NCBI RefSeq assembly: GCF_000420645.1
Contig: NZ_ATVI01000009.1
Span: forward strand, 1-64,000
Direction of reading: 5' to 3'
DNA length: 64,000 nucleotides
From: Nevskia ramosa DSM 11499
GTDB taxonomy: Bacteria; Pseudomonadota; Gammaproteobacteria; Nevskiales; Nevskiaceae
In this document: piece by piece, positions 1 to 8,459 of the stretch
Layout: each line of letters opens with the position of its first letter
How positions within the stretch are numbered: the stretch's first letter is position 1
The notes under the pieces: model-generated
Database searches by the model: none
Seen by the model: the letters and a program-made list of their open reading frames with translations, nothing else
What the model was told of the DNA's origin: nothing
Position numbers and translations under genes: made by a program

Positions 1-337
1 CCCCCTTAAGCGCGCCGAGCATCGCAGGCCATGGCGGACAGGCTCCGAAGGAGGCGAGGCAGGATGCCGATGCCTTTTCGCCGCGCCACGGATGGCGCGT
101 CGAAAAGCCCCGTCAGGGCCGAGAAGCACAGGGCATCGGATCGCGCTTCTGTTTCTCGCGATCCGACGTAGCGCCGGGGGCGCCCTTCCTTTGGTTACTT
201 TCCTTGGGCGCCAAGGAAAGTAACCCGCGCGATAGCGCGGAATAGTGCGCCAAAGCCAGCCAACAACCGCACCGCTCGATCAAACCGAGAACCAACCAAC
301 TAACCAACCGACCAGCCAAACAAAAACGAGAGGCCGC
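1..337. other. No gene seen; repeat-bearing intergenic sequence
   Basis: I see no convincing gene here. The open frames on either strand have low-complexity, unrelated-looking translations and no ribosome binding site. The stretch carries two palindromes listed separately (136-166 and 193-225) in an arrangement typical of dispersed intergenic repeats of GC-rich proteobacteria. Positions 280-330 hold short CAAC/CCAA-type repeats of no clear meaning. Confidence 0.6.
136..225. repeat. Paired palindromes of a dispersed intergenic element
   Basis: Two inverted repeats lie close together. TCGGATCGCG (136-145) pairs with CGCGATCCGA (157-166) around an 11-base loop. GGTTACTTTCCTTGG (193-207) pairs with CCAAGGAAAGTAACC (211-225), 15-base arms around three bases. 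Palindromes centred on a GGTTACTTT...AAAGTAACC core recur between genes in related bacteria. No copy of this exact unit was found elsewhere in the window, so calling it a dispersed family rests on general knowledge. Confidence 0.6.
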
Positions 338-724
338 TCAGCCAATCCCCTCATAAGGCCGCGTCATCACCTCCAGCAAATGCCCATCCGGATCATCGAA
401 ATAAACACCCCGGCCGCCATTGTGCTGATACGTCTCCCCAGCCCCACGCTTCCCCGGCGCCGCCCAAAAGGTAAGCCCCTGCTTCTTGATCCGAGCAAAG
501 ATCAAATCGAAGTCGTCCTCGCTGACCAGGAAGGCGTAATGCTGCGAAGCGATGTCCCCATCCTGATCATAGAAATCCAGCGACACGCTATTGCCGAGCT
601 TCACCACCAGCATCGGCCCGAACGGAATGGCCGCATCCCTTAGCCCCAGGATATCGATCAGAAACGACGACGACCTCCGCTTGTCGCGGCACCAGACGAT
701 GGTGTGGTTCAGCTGCACGTTCAT
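338..724 (-). CDS. VOC (glyoxalase/bleomycin resistance) family protein
   Basis: A protein of 128 residues of the vicinal oxygen chelate fold, made of two beta-alpha-beta-beta-beta modules. The N-terminal module has the usual pattern NHTIVWCRDKRRSSSFLIDI and the C-terminal one ends in FDDPDGHLLEVMTRPY, where the Glu is the expected metal ligand. An upstream in-frame ATG exists at 820, but the start at 724 has a GAGG Shine-Dalgarno and begins just before the domain, so I chose it. The family includes glyoxalases, dioxygenases and antibiotic-binding proteins, and the substrate cannot be told. It stands alone between repeat elements with no functional neighbour. Confidence 0.8.
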   Translation of the reverse strand: MNVQLNHTIVWCRDKRRSSSFLIDILGLRDAAIPFGPMLVVKLGNSVSLDFYDQDGDIASQHYAFLVSEDDFDLIFARIKKQGLTFWAAPGKRGAGETYQHNGGRGVYFDDPDGHLLEVMTRPYEGIG

Positions 725-772
725 GGTCGTGTCGCCTCTTTCGATAGTCGTCGCCGAGTCTCGGCCTAAACC

Positions 773-895
773 GTAGCGCGGGAAAGCCGACAGGCGCATC
801 CCGCCACGCCACATGCGCAAGGCCTCAGCGCATCGGGCCGGACGTTGGTCGGAAGTCTCGGAAGGCGGGATGCGCCTACGGCTTTCCCGCCCTAC
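773..895. repeat. REP-like inverted pair
   Basis: Arm 773-805 (core GCGGGAAAGCCG then GGCGCATCCCGCC) is repeated in inverted orientation at 864-895 (core GGCGGGATGCGCC then GGCTTTCCCGCC). The two arms match almost perfectly over about 30 bases and flank a 58-base loop. This is the arrangement of a BIME/REP doublet and could fold into a long hairpin in RNA. It lies between the VOC gene and the RelA/SpoT gene and may limit read-through or mark an insertion boundary. Confidence 0.75.
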
Positions 896-909
896 TCGGG
901 CTACTCGGG

Positions 910-1989
910 CTAACGGTGGCGTATCACAAAATCTTCAAGGCTATTCTGAAAAATCTTAGTGTCTAAATAGTAATTCGGAAAAGCCTCGTGGATTGAGCGG
1001 AACGATTCGGCTCCTACGAGCACGACTTGAGCGCCGGTGTAATCACTAAGTTCAGGAAACAATGGGAGTTGCTTTGTTCGAAGAGGCAGCTGTCGTTCAA
1101 GGCGGGCATACTCTTTATGAGCTCTTTCGGCGTCACGCTTTTCAAATGAGTGAATTTGAAGTCCGAGTTGGTCTGGTAGTAAAACCAATAAAAAATAACC
1201 GGCACCTTTCTTGAATTCATTCTCCGTTGCTTTAAGGGCCGAACGGTATGCGGTCAGTTTCTTCGTGACATCGAGGCTACGGCTAAGATCGAAAATTGAT
1301 CTGGCTAAGATTCTTTTTTCTGGACTCCTAACAGCGGCTTTTTCCGGATCCTCCATGTGCTCGAGAGCGACGGCAGCTTTCTGAAAAAAGTGTAGCCATG
1401 CGAGCTCTCCTTCGCTCGATTTTAGAGCTTGTCCTATAACTGCACCTACCGTTTCGACAGCAGTTGCCCACGCATGTTGGGTAATAGTTCGAAGCTGAAC
1501 TTCAAAAAGAAGTTTGTTATATTTTTCTTTGCTTTTACTTTGAAATTTATAAACGAGATGAATGCCGCGATAGCCAGAAGATTTTGAATGGACAATATAG
1601 TCGTCTTCTGTAACAAGCTCATGGAGAGACTTGCTGTTTTTGTATTTCTCTCGAAGACTATAAACATCACTAATTGTCTTTAAGACTGCTCTGCATCCTC
1701 CAATGTCCTGCATTTGTGTCAGACGCATGCTGGGTTTAGCGGAAAGCTTTGCTAGGATTGATCGAGATCGCTTGAGGCGTTGAACGACGATTGCAGAACT
1801 ATCGATTTTGTTGACTTTCTGCCTTAGATCCATAGTTATCGTGTTCAAAGGAAATGCGTGCGCGGATCTCCAATTCGCCAGAATTTCCCAAGCGGCGTCA
1901 GTTTCTTCTGTTACTGAGTCGTCAGCTACGAGCTGGCGTCCTGCCTTGTCGACGAGAGAGCGGCTGAACTGGGGGACGGCAGCGGACAT
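910..1989 (-). CDS. Stand-alone RelA/SpoT synthetase-domain protein
   Basis: A 359-residue protein with a RelA/SpoT nucleotidyltransferase (synthetase) domain at about residues 60-215. Visible motifs are QRLKRSRSILAKL (70-82), MQDIGGCRAVL (93-103, with the metal-binding Asp95), DYIVHSKSSGYRGIHLVY (130-147, the G-loop) and FEVQLRTITQHAWA (162-175, with catalytic Glu163). There is no HD hydrolase, TGS or ACT domain, so it is not a housekeeping RelA or SpoT. The C-terminal 110 residues form a separate domain ending in the segment VVLVGAESFRSIHEAFPNYY. The family makes alarmones or, in ToxSAS/CapRel members, pyrophosphorylates tRNA as a toxin; which applies is unknown. The gene is distinctly AT-richer than every neighbour, which suggests recent transfer. 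The start at 1989 lacks a strong Shine-Dalgarno. Confidence 0.82.
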   Translation of the reverse strand: MSAAVPQFSRSLVDKAGRQLVADDSVTEETDAAWEILANWRSAHAFPLNTITMDLRQKVNKIDSSAIVVQRLKRSRSILAKLSAKPSMRLTQMQDIGGCRAVLKTISDVYSLREKYKNSKSLHELVTEDDYIVHSKSSGYRGIHLVYKFQSKSKEKYNKLLFEVQLRTITQHAWATAVETVGAVIGQALKSSEGELAWLHFFQKAAVALEHMEDPEKAAVRSPEKRILARSIFDLSRSLDVTKKLTAYRSALKATENEFKKGAGYFLLVLLPDQLGLQIHSFEKRDAERAHKEYARLERQLPLRTKQLPLFPELSDYTGAQVVLVGAESFRSIHEAFPNYYLDTKIFQNSLEDFVIRHR

Positions 1990-2016
1990 TTAATTGGCCT
2001 ATTTAATAAAACTACC

Positions 2017-2255
2017 CTACTGACCGACTCTCTTCGCCAAAGCATCAAACCCGTGGTTCAGGTCTTCAAGCGCAAAGCAGCGATTGAGCGATCGAATGGC
2101 AAAAGCCCGTGACATACATCCTCGCGAATCTCAGCACATTCCGGTTCTGCACGCAGGAGCTCATGTAACGGTCCTTTACCGTCCGCCTTCCCGCCGTGAA
2201 GTAGACCGTCGAGATCGCGAAGCGCTCCGGACGGATGCTGCAGCCCCATCGTCAC
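2017..2255 (-). pseudogene. Frameshifted 3' fragment of a zinc alcohol dehydrogenase
   Basis: Reading the minus strand from 2255 gives VTMGLQHPS, matching the intact dehydrogenase at 3740-4870 (VTMGLPHPS). After a frameshift comes RTVKDRYMSSCVQNRNVLRF, matching [20 protein letters not shown]. After another shift comes ALEDLNHGFDALAKRVGQ and a stop at 2017-2019, matching [20 protein letters not shown]. So about the last 80 codons of a dehydrogenase paralogue survive with at least two frameshifts and no start. The fragment begins exactly at the end of the symporter gene, so the symporter is bracketed by a dead and a live dehydrogenase. Confidence 0.85.
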
Positions 2256-3649
2256 GGCTGATCAGCCAAGTTAGACCGAGACAAGGCTAAGCCAGCCGCC
2301 CGCGGTCCAAACGGCGCCAGCACCGCATAGGCCAGCACAGCAGCCGCCAGCGACGCCAGATAAGGCATCGACCAATCCTGCGCCGAAGCCAGCACATAAA
2401 CCGCGACACTCGCGATCAGCGCCATCGCCGCGCTCGCGACACCGCCCACGGCGGGCGCGAAGATCGCGACAACCATCAGCACCAGCACGCCGGCCGAGGC
2501 CAGTCCGGAAGCCTGCTCGACCAGCGAGTACATGCTTTCTCCGCCCAGCGAGATCAGGAAGGCGACGAGGCCGAACACCACGACGGCGACCCGGTTCAGG
2601 CGCAGCTTCAGGCGCTCCGTGAGCCGTGGGCCGGCCATTGGCGCGATCAGGTTGTGAGCGGCCAGCGAGCCGGCGACCAGCAGTGCGCCGGACAGGGTCG
2701 ACAGGATCGCCGACACCAGCGCGCCGAGGAACACCACGTACAGGGCGACCGGCAACTGCGTCTGCGCGTAGCGCGACAGCACTTGTTCCGGTTCGATGCC
2801 GGTGCCGAGCGTCGCTGCTGCGCCGAGACCGACGGCGACCGGGATCAGCCCGACCGCGAGATAGACGAAGCCGGCGGCGACGGTGGCCGAGCGGGCGAGC
2901 TTGGCGTCGCGCATCGCCAGCACTCGCGAGGTCAGTTCCTGGGCGGCGATGGTGCCGAAGATCGGCACGGCGAGGATCTCGATCAGCGGCCGGTCGCGTA
3001 TCGGCGCCCGGGCTGCCGCGGCAGCGGCCGATGCCGGCAGCGTGTCGAAACCTCCGGCCAGCGTGAATACGGCCAGCAGGAGCAGCAGGCCGAGGATGAT
3101 GACCAGGCCCTGCGCAAGATCGGTCCAGGCGTCGGCCCACATGCCGCCAACGGCCGTGTAGACGATGACCACGAAGGCCGCGAGGCCGGTCGCGGCGATC
3201 AGGCTCAGATCGCTGACCGAGGCGATGACCTGGCCGAAGGCGCGCATCTGCGCGGCCGCCCAGAGCAGCGAGGACGGGATCATCACCAGGGCCGCAAGCC
3301 GTTCGATGCCCGAGCCCCAGCGGTTGCGGAACAGGTCGGCCAGGGTCAGCAGCCCACGCCGGCGCAGCGCCGCGGCAAACAGCAGGCCCATCGCGATGAT
3401 GCCGATCGAGTAGCCGAAGGGATCAGCCGCGACAGCGCCGAGCCCACCCGCATAGGCCTCGGCGGTGGCACCGATGCAGGTTTCGGCGCCGAACCAGGTG
3501 GCGAAGACCGTGAACACCGAGAGCCAGGGCCCGAGGCTGCGGCCGGCGAGCAGGTAGTCGCTCTCGGTCTGCGGCCTGCGGGCCAGCAGGAATACCACCG
3601 CCAGTTGCAGTACCACGTAAGCAAGCAGGGACAGCAGAATCCAGTTCAT
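2252..3649 (-). CDS. Sodium:solute symporter (SSS family)
   Basis: A 465-residue integral membrane protein of the SSS (PutP/SGLT-like) family, with about 12-13 hydrophobic helices. Helix 1 starts directly at the N-terminus (ILLSLLAYVVLQLAVVFLLA) and is followed by the family hallmark DYLLAGRSLGPWLSVFTVFA. The segment TWFGAETCIGATAEAY resembles the sodium/substrate-binding helix region. It would import an unknown organic solute with sodium across the inner membrane. The gene is 90 bases downstream of an alcohol dehydrogenase on the same strand, which hints at uptake of a compound that is then oxidised; this is only inference. The stop overlaps the start of the dehydrogenase pseudogene. Confidence 0.88.
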   Translation of the reverse strand: MNWILLSLLAYVVLQLAVVFLLARRPQTESDYLLAGRSLGPWLSVFTVFATWFGAETCIGATAEAYAGGLGAVAADPFGYSIGIIAMGLLFAAALRRRGLLTLADLFRNRWGSGIERLAALVMIPSSLLWAAAQMRAFGQVIASVSDLSLIAATGLAAFVVIVYTAVGGMWADAWTDLAQGLVIILGLLLLLAVFTLAGGFDTLPASAAAAAARAPIRDRPLIEILAVPIFGTIAAQELTSRVLAMRDAKLARSATVAAGFVYLAVGLIPVAVGLGAAATLGTGIEPEQVLSRYAQTQLPVALYVVFLGALVSAILSTLSGALLVAGSLAAHNLIAPMAGPRLTERLKLRLNRVAVVVFGLVAFLISLGGESMYSLVEQASGLASAGVLVLMVVAIFAPAVGGVASAAMALIASVAVYVLASAQDWSMPYLASLAAAVLAYAVLAPFGPRAAGLALSRSNLADQP

Positions 3650-3739
3650 GCGCCGTAGCCCGATCTTCCGTAGTCACGATGGACAAGCATTTCTGGGGCC
3701 GGGCCGGAGCCGGGCGCAGCGGCCCGATTCACCCAGCGC

Positions 3740-4870
3740 TCAGAACAGCACCACCTGCCGGACCGCTTCGCCCCTGGCCAGGACATCGAAGCCCTCGTTG
3801 ATGTCGTCAAGCTTCAGGCGATGCGTGAGCAGGCGATTCACCGGCAACAAGCCTGCGTCGTACATCGTCACGAATCTCGGCACATCCCGGCTCGGCACAC
3901 AGGAGCCCATGTACGAGCCCTTCACCGTCCGCTCCTCGACCGTGAGGCTGACAGCGGAAATAGTGAATTGCTTGGAGGGATGCGGCAGGCCCATGGTCAC
4001 CGTCATGCCGCCTCTCGCCGTTGCGGCGTAAGCCTGTTGCAGCACACGTTCGCTGCCGACGCTCTCGAAGCAGTATTCGGCACCACCACGGGTAGCCTCG
4101 CGAACTTCGGCGACGACGTCGGCAGAGCTTGCGGCGTTGACGACATGGGTCGCACCCAGCGATTTCGCCAGTTCCAGTTTCGAGGGCTGCAGATCGATCG
4201 CGACGATGGTTCCGGCACCGGCGGCTCTGGCGCCCAGCAAGGCAGCGAGGCCGACGCCGCCGAGGCCGAAGACGGCAACCGTCGAGCCGGGTGTGACTCT
4301 CGCGGTGTTGACCACGGCGCCGACGCCGGTGAGCACTGCGCAGCCGAACAGGGCAGCGATTTCCGGTGCCAGGTCAGGGCGGACCTTGACGGCGGACGCG
4401 GCCGAAACCACGGCGTATTCGGCAAAGCCGCTGACGCCGAGGTGATGGTTGATGTCGCCGCCATTGGAATGGAGTCGTCGCGCACCACTCAACAGCGTGC
4501 CGGCGACGTTGGCTTTCGCGCCCGGTTCGCAGAGTGCGGCACGGCCGGTGGCGCAGGGCTGGCAATGGCCGCAGGCGGGGACGAACGAGAACACCACGTT
4601 GTCGCCGGGTGCATAGGCGGCCACACCGGCACCGCATTCGACGACGGTGGCCGCGGCTTCATGGCCGAGCGCCATCGGCATGATTCGCGGGCGGCTGCCG
4701 TCGATCACGCTCAAGTCCGAATGGCACAAGCCGGCGGCGGTCATCCTGACCAGCAGTTCGCCGGGGCCGGGCGGGGCGAGGCTGATCGTTTCGATGCTCA
4801 GAGGCTTCGACTGTGCATACGGGGCCGGCAGGCCCATTTCGCGGAGGACGGCAGCGCGGGTCTGGATCAT
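3740..4870 (-). CDS. Zinc-dependent alcohol dehydrogenase (MDR, class III-like)
   Basis: A 376-residue medium-chain dehydrogenase. The catalytic zinc site is visible as GLCHSDLSV and [12 protein letters not shown]. The structural zinc cluster is [16 protein letters not shown] with four cysteines. The Rossmann motif [19 protein letters not shown] is followed by Asp in AIDL, which favours NAD over NADP. It should oxidise an alcohol, or reduce an aldehyde, in the cytoplasm; the substrate is not evident. The start at 4870 overlaps the upstream thioesterase stop by four bases (ATGA), so the two are translationally coupled. A decayed partial copy lies at 2017-2255. Confidence 0.9.
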   Translation of the reverse strand: MIQTRAAVLREMGLPAPYAQSKPLSIETISLAPPGPGELLVRMTAAGLCHSDLSVIDGSRPRIMPMALGHEAAATVVECGAGVAAYAPGDNVVFSFVPACGHCQPCATGRAALCEPGAKANVAGTLLSGARRLHSNGGDINHHLGVSGFAEYAVVSAASAVKVRPDLAPEIAALFGCAVLTGVGAVVNTARVTPGSTVAVFGLGGVGLAALLGARAAGAGTIVAIDLQPSKLELAKSLGATHVVNAASSADVVAEVREATRGGAEYCFESVGSERVLQQAYAATARGGMTVTMGLPHPSKQFTISAVSLTVEERTVKGSYMGSCVPSRDVPRFVTMYDAGLLPVNRLLTHRLKLDDINEGFDVLARGEAVRQVVLF

Positions 4871-5325
4871 GAGATGGCCGGAACGGTGATCGGTGGGGAA
4901 ACTGGAGTCTGGATTTGCGCGAGAGCCGCGCGAATGGAGTCCGGGATCGGACTGGATTTCTGCGTGTCGCGATCGACGAACACGTGCACGAACCAGCCTT
5001 CGGCGGCAGGTTCGTCATCGTTGGCGCGGAACAGCGCGATCTCGTAGCGGACGCTGGAGTTGCCGAGCTTGGCGACTCGGAGGCCGGCGTCGACCACTTC
5101 CGGATAGGCCAGCGATTTCAGATAGCGGCAATGCGATTCGGCGGCGAAGCCGATGACCGTGCCGCGATGGATGTCCAGCTCGCCGACGGTGATCAGGTAG
5201 TGATTGATGACCGTATCGAAGAACGAGTAGTAGTCGATGTTGTTGACGTGGCCGTAGACGTCGTTGTCCTTCCAGCGCGTGGGGATGGCGAGGAAGTGCG
5301 GGTAGTCGGCGCGGCGGGTGCTCAT
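4867..5325 (-). CDS. Acyl-CoA thioesterase (4HBT hot-dog family)
   Basis: A 152-residue hot-dog-fold protein. The diagnostic segment [20 protein letters not shown] (about residues 17-36) contains the catalytic Asp and the HVNN motif of the 4-hydroxybenzoyl-CoA thioesterase/YbgC group. It should hydrolyse an acyl-CoA thioester in the cytoplasm. Its stop overlaps the start of the alcohol dehydrogenase, and the pair may act on the alcohol/acyl ends of one compound. Substrate unknown. Length is normal for the family. Confidence 0.88.
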   Translation of the reverse strand: MSTRRADYPHFLAIPTRWKDNDVYGHVNNIDYYSFFDTVINHYLITVGELDIHRGTVIGFAAESHCRYLKSLAYPEVVDAGLRVAKLGNSSVRYEIALFRANDDEPAAEGWFVHVFVDRDTQKSSPIPDSIRAALAQIQTPVSPPITVPAIS

Positions 5326-5329
5326 GGCG

Positions 5330-6085
5330 TCAGCGGATCACTTGCGCATGTGGAGTGAGATCGACGGGAATGCCGTGGAACTGCTGCAGCAGGCAACCGT
5401 AGTCGCGCATCGTCAGCAGGCCCTGTTCGGCGCGCCGCGCTTCCAGGCCTTCGGGTTTCTCGATCGGTTGCGGATGGCTGATGCCGCCGCTGGCGCGGAA
5501 CTGGCTGCCATAGAGCTGTGGCAAGCCTTGCGAGACCTTGACCCGATCGGACAGCAGCGCGAAATCCTGCGGCACGATGTCGCCCTTCTTCGCCTGCGGT
5601 TCGAGCAGGGCCAGCAGCTTCGCCTGCAGTTCCGGATCGCGATCGGCATGGGCGGCCACCAGCCAGGCAGCCCGCAGGCCGTCGCGACCCACTTGCTGGG
5701 CATCCGGGAACTGCCTGGCTTCGACGATCTCGGCCATCCGGCTGACGTTGTCCTGATCGGCCTGGAAGATCGCCAGGATCAGCGCCTGCTCCGGCTTGCC
5801 GCCGTGAGCCTTGGCGCTGGCCGAAGCCTTGGTCCGCGCGGACTGGTCGCGTTCCATCATCGCCAGCAGCTCCTTGCGCAGCTCGGGCTTGGTTGGCTCA
5901 GTCGTCAGCGGCTTCAGTTGTCGAGCCGCAATCTTGTCGGCTTCCTGCTTGCGCAGGACGTCGAACGAGGGGCAGTCAGCGAGGCCGGTAGCAACTGGCG
6001 TGGTGGCGGCCGGGCTGGCAGTCGCCAACAGCATGGAGGACGCGATGAGCGCCTGACACGCCCCCTGCAGAGTGTGTCTGTTCAT
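5330..6085 (-). CDS. Secreted DUF6624-type protein
   Basis: A 251-residue protein with a signal peptide (hydrophobic [14 protein letters not shown], cleavage near residue 30). The mature part has the pattern I recognise from DUF6624: a helical stretch with RDQSAR, a [17 protein letters not shown] segment, [19 protein letters not shown] and, near the end, [17 protein letters not shown]. No catalytic motif is known for the family. It is probably periplasmic. It ends five bases after the start of the thioesterase gene, so it may share its transcript. Confidence 0.72.
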   Translation of the reverse strand: MNRHTLQGACQALIASSMLLATASPAATTPVATGLADCPSFDVLRKQEADKIAARQLKPLTTEPTKPELRKELLAMMERDQSARTKASASAKAHGGKPEQALILAIFQADQDNVSRMAEIVEARQFPDAQQVGRDGLRAAWLVAAHADRDPELQAKLLALLEPQAKKGDIVPQDFALLSDRVKVSQGLPQLYGSQFRASGGISHPQPIEKPEGLEARRAEQGLLTMRDYGCLLQQFHGIPVDLTPHAQVIR

Positions 6086-6100
6086 GGTTGCGGGCCTCCT

Positions 6101-6454
6101 TCAGCCCGGCGGCCACTTCAAGGGACGGCCGGCAATGATGTGCAGATGCAGATGGAACACGCTCTGCCCGGACGCGGCACCGTTGTTGACCACCAGGCGA
6201 TAGGCATCGCCATAGCCTTCGGCCTCGGCAATCCTGGTTGCGATCAGCATCAGGTGACCGAGCAGGGCCTGGTCTTCAGGCACGGCGTCGCAGAGGCGCG
6301 GCATCGGCTTTTTCGGAATCAGCAGGATGTGCGTCGGCGCGACCGGGTTGATGTCACGGATCGCGAAGCACAACTCGTCTTCAAACACGATCGTGGCCGG
6401 AATCTCGCGGGCGATGATCTTTTCGAACAGCGTCTTGGAAGGCTCGCCGGACAT
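6101..6454 (-). CDS. hinT: HIT family nucleotide-binding protein (HinT-like)
   Basis: A 117-residue histidine-triad protein. It opens with TLFEKIIAREIPATIVFEDE, the usual HinT N-terminus, and carries the triad HLHLH near the C-terminus (SVFHLHLHIIAGRPL), with the second and third histidines as nucleophile and relay. The family hydrolyses adenosine 5'-phosphoramidates. I chose the start at 6454, which has AGGAAA seven bases upstream, over an in-frame ATG at 6523 that would add an unrelated tail. It is divergently transcribed from msbA. Confidence 0.92.
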   Translation of the reverse strand: MSGEPSKTLFEKIIAREIPATIVFEDELCFAIRDINPVAPTHILLIPKKPMPRLCDAVPEDQALLGHLMLIATRIAEAEGYGDAYRLVVNNGAASGQSVFHLHLHIIAGRPLKWPPG

Positions 6455-6529
6455 GGAATTTCCTGGGTGGTCGCGCGTTGCGCAGGTGCCGAATCTTAGA
6501 CGACACAACGCGGCTGCTACCATTTCGCC

Positions 6530-8290
6530 ATGACTTCACCTGACCCGTATCGCCCCGCCGCCGTCTGGCGCCGCCTGCTCGGCTACGGCGCGCCGCATTG
6601 GCGTCTGTTCCTGCTGGCGCTGCTCGGCATGGTCACCTTCGCGGCGACCGACATCACCTTCGTGCGGCTGATCCAGCCGCTGATCGATTCGATCTTCGTC
6701 GAGCGTGATCCGCGCACCATCGCGATCATGCCGTTCGCGATTCTCGGCATCTTCATCATTCGCGGCGTCGCCGGTTTTGCTGCCGCTTACGGCATTGCCG
6801 CGGTCGGCCAGCGGGTGGTGTCGCGGCTGCGCTGCGAAGTGTTCGAGCACCTGCTGTACGTGCCGGTGGCGCATCACGACAAGGCCCGCAACGCCGATCT
6901 GCAGACCAAGCTGACTTACCACGCGGGCCAGGTATCGGACAGCGCCACTGGTGTGCTGACCTCGATCATCAAGGACGGCCTGTCAGCCGTTGGTCTGCTC
7001 GGCCTGATGTTCTGGACCAGCTGGAAGCTGGCGCTGTTCACCCTGATCATCGCGCCACTCGTGAGCGTGTCGATCACCTGGGTCAACCGCCGGTTCAGAA
7101 AGCTGTCGGCAAGGGTGCAGACCTCGGTCAGCGGCATCACCCATTCGGCCGATGAAGCGATCACCGGCCGCCGCATCCTCAAGCTCTACGGCGGCGAAAT
7201 CTATGTGCTCGATGCCTTCCGGCGCATGGATGACTACCTGCGCCGACAGACCCTGAAGATGACCGCCAGTGGTGCTGCCAGCAACAGCGCGCTGGAGCTG
7301 ATCGCCGCCATCGGCGTGGCGATGCTGGTGTTCGTGGCGACCGCACCCGGGATGATCGAAACGGTCAGCGCCGGCACCTTCGCGTCGTTCATTGCCGCGA
7401 TGCTCAGCCTGCGTGCGCCGATGGCCTCGATGACCAGCATCAGCGAGCGCCTGCAGCGCGGCCTGGTCGCCGGCGCCGATCTGTTCTCGTTCCTCGATAC
7501 GCCGGTGGAAGCCGACAGCGGCAGCCGTCCGCTCGCCCATGCCGAAGGCCGCCTGCGCTTCGACGACGTGCGCTTCGGCTACGAACTCGATGGCAGTGCC
7601 GCGCTCGACGGCGTGACGCTCGATATCGCACCCGGTTCGACAGTGGCCTTCGTCGGCCGCTCCGGCAGCGGCAAGTCGACCCTGCTGTCGCTGATCCCGC
7701 GCTTCTACGATCCGCATTCCGGCAGCGTGCTGCTCGATGGTCACGATGCCCGCGAATACAAGCTCAGCGACCTGCGCCGGCAGATCGCGCTGGTCGATCA
7801 GAACATCGTGCTGTTCAACGCGACGATCGCCGACAACATCGCTTACGGCTCCACCGGCGCGACCCGGGAGAAGATCGAAGAAGCCGCGCGCCGCGCCCAC
7901 GCCTGGGAGTTCATCAGCCGCCTGCCGCAAGGCCTGGACACGATGCTTGGTCAGGACGGCGCCAATCTCTCCGGTGGCCAGAAGCAGCGCCTGACCATCG
8001 CCCGTGCGCTGTTCAAGGATGCGCCGATCCTGATCCTCGACGAAGCCACCAGCGCCCTCGACAGCGAATCCGAGCGCGCGATCCAGCAGGCGCTGACCGA
8101 GCTGATGCGCGGCCGCACGACCCTGGTGATCGCGCATCGTCTGTCGACCATCCAGAGCGCCGATCTGATCGTGGTCATGGATCAGGGCCAGATCGTCGAG
8201 CAGGGCACGCACGAGGCCTTGCTGACGCGCGACGGTGCTTACGCCGGGCTGCATCGGATGCAGTTTCGCGATGAAGCCGTGGCCGCGTAG
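6530..8290 (+). CDS. msbA: Lipid A export ABC transporter MsbA
   Basis: A 586-residue half-transporter that flips lipid A-core across the inner membrane, acting as a homodimer. The N-terminal 320 residues hold six transmembrane helices. The ATPase follows, with Walker A GRSGSGKST (about 382-390), signature LSGGQKQR and Walker B ILILDEATSALDSESE, then the H-loop IAHRLST. It is followed by lpxK, ycaR and kdsB, the E. coli order, which identifies it as MsbA rather than another exporter. Confidence 0.96.
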   Translation: MTSPDPYRPAAVWRRLLGYGAPHWRLFLLALLGMVTFAATDITFVRLIQPLIDSIFVERDPRTIAIMPFAILGIFIIRGVAGFAAAYGIAAVGQRVVSRLRCEVFEHLLYVPVAHHDKARNADLQTKLTYHAGQVSDSATGVLTSIIKDGLSAVGLLGLMFWTSWKLALFTLIIAPLVSVSITWVNRRFRKLSARVQTSVSGITHSADEAITGRRILKLYGGEIYVLDAFRRMDDYLRRQTLKMTASGAASNSALELIAAIGVAMLVFVATAPGMIETVSAGTFASFIAAMLSLRAPMASMTSISERLQRGLVAGADLFSFLDTPVEADSGSRPLAHAEGRLRFDDVRFGYELDGSAALDGVTLDIAPGSTVAFVGRSGSGKSTLLSLIPRFYDPHSGSVLLDGHDAREYKLSDLRRQIALVDQNIVLFNATIADNIAYGSTGATREKIEEAARRAHAWEFISRLPQGLDTMLGQDGANLSGGQKQRLTIARALFKDAPILILDEATSALDSESERAIQQALTELMRGRTTLVIAHRLSTIQSADLIVVMDQGQIVEQGTHEALLTRDGAYAGLHRMQFRDEAVAA

Positions 8291-8442
8291 GGTGGGCATG
8301 TTTCACCTGCCCACCGATTCGCGTTCGTCTGAACGCTGCACCGCGTGGGCAGGTTCGTAGGGTGGGCAAGCTGCATCTGCCCACCAATTCGCTCCGGCCT
8401 GCGCATGGCGCTGCGTGGGCAGATGAAGCCTGCCCACCCTAC
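8287..8442. repeat. Cluster of GTAGGGTGGGCA / TGCCCACC repeats
   Basis: GTAGGGTGGGCA occurs at 8287-8298 and 8357-8368, and its reverse complement TGCCCACCCTAC at 8431-8442, each near a partial opposite arm (TGCCCACC at 8308-8315 and after 8375). The unit is thus present as direct and inverted copies in the 170 bases between msbA and lpxK. This is a well-known type of intergenic repeat in proteobacteria. The first copy begins inside the last codon of msbA. It can form several alternative hairpins and could attenuate transcription into lpxK. Confidence 0.75.
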
Positions 8443-8459
8443 GTGGGGCGGGCGTTCGC

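Noticed and set aside
245-643. 132-codon plus-strand frame at the left edge
   Set aside because: Mostly antisense to the VOC protein and begins in a repeat; no ribosome site.
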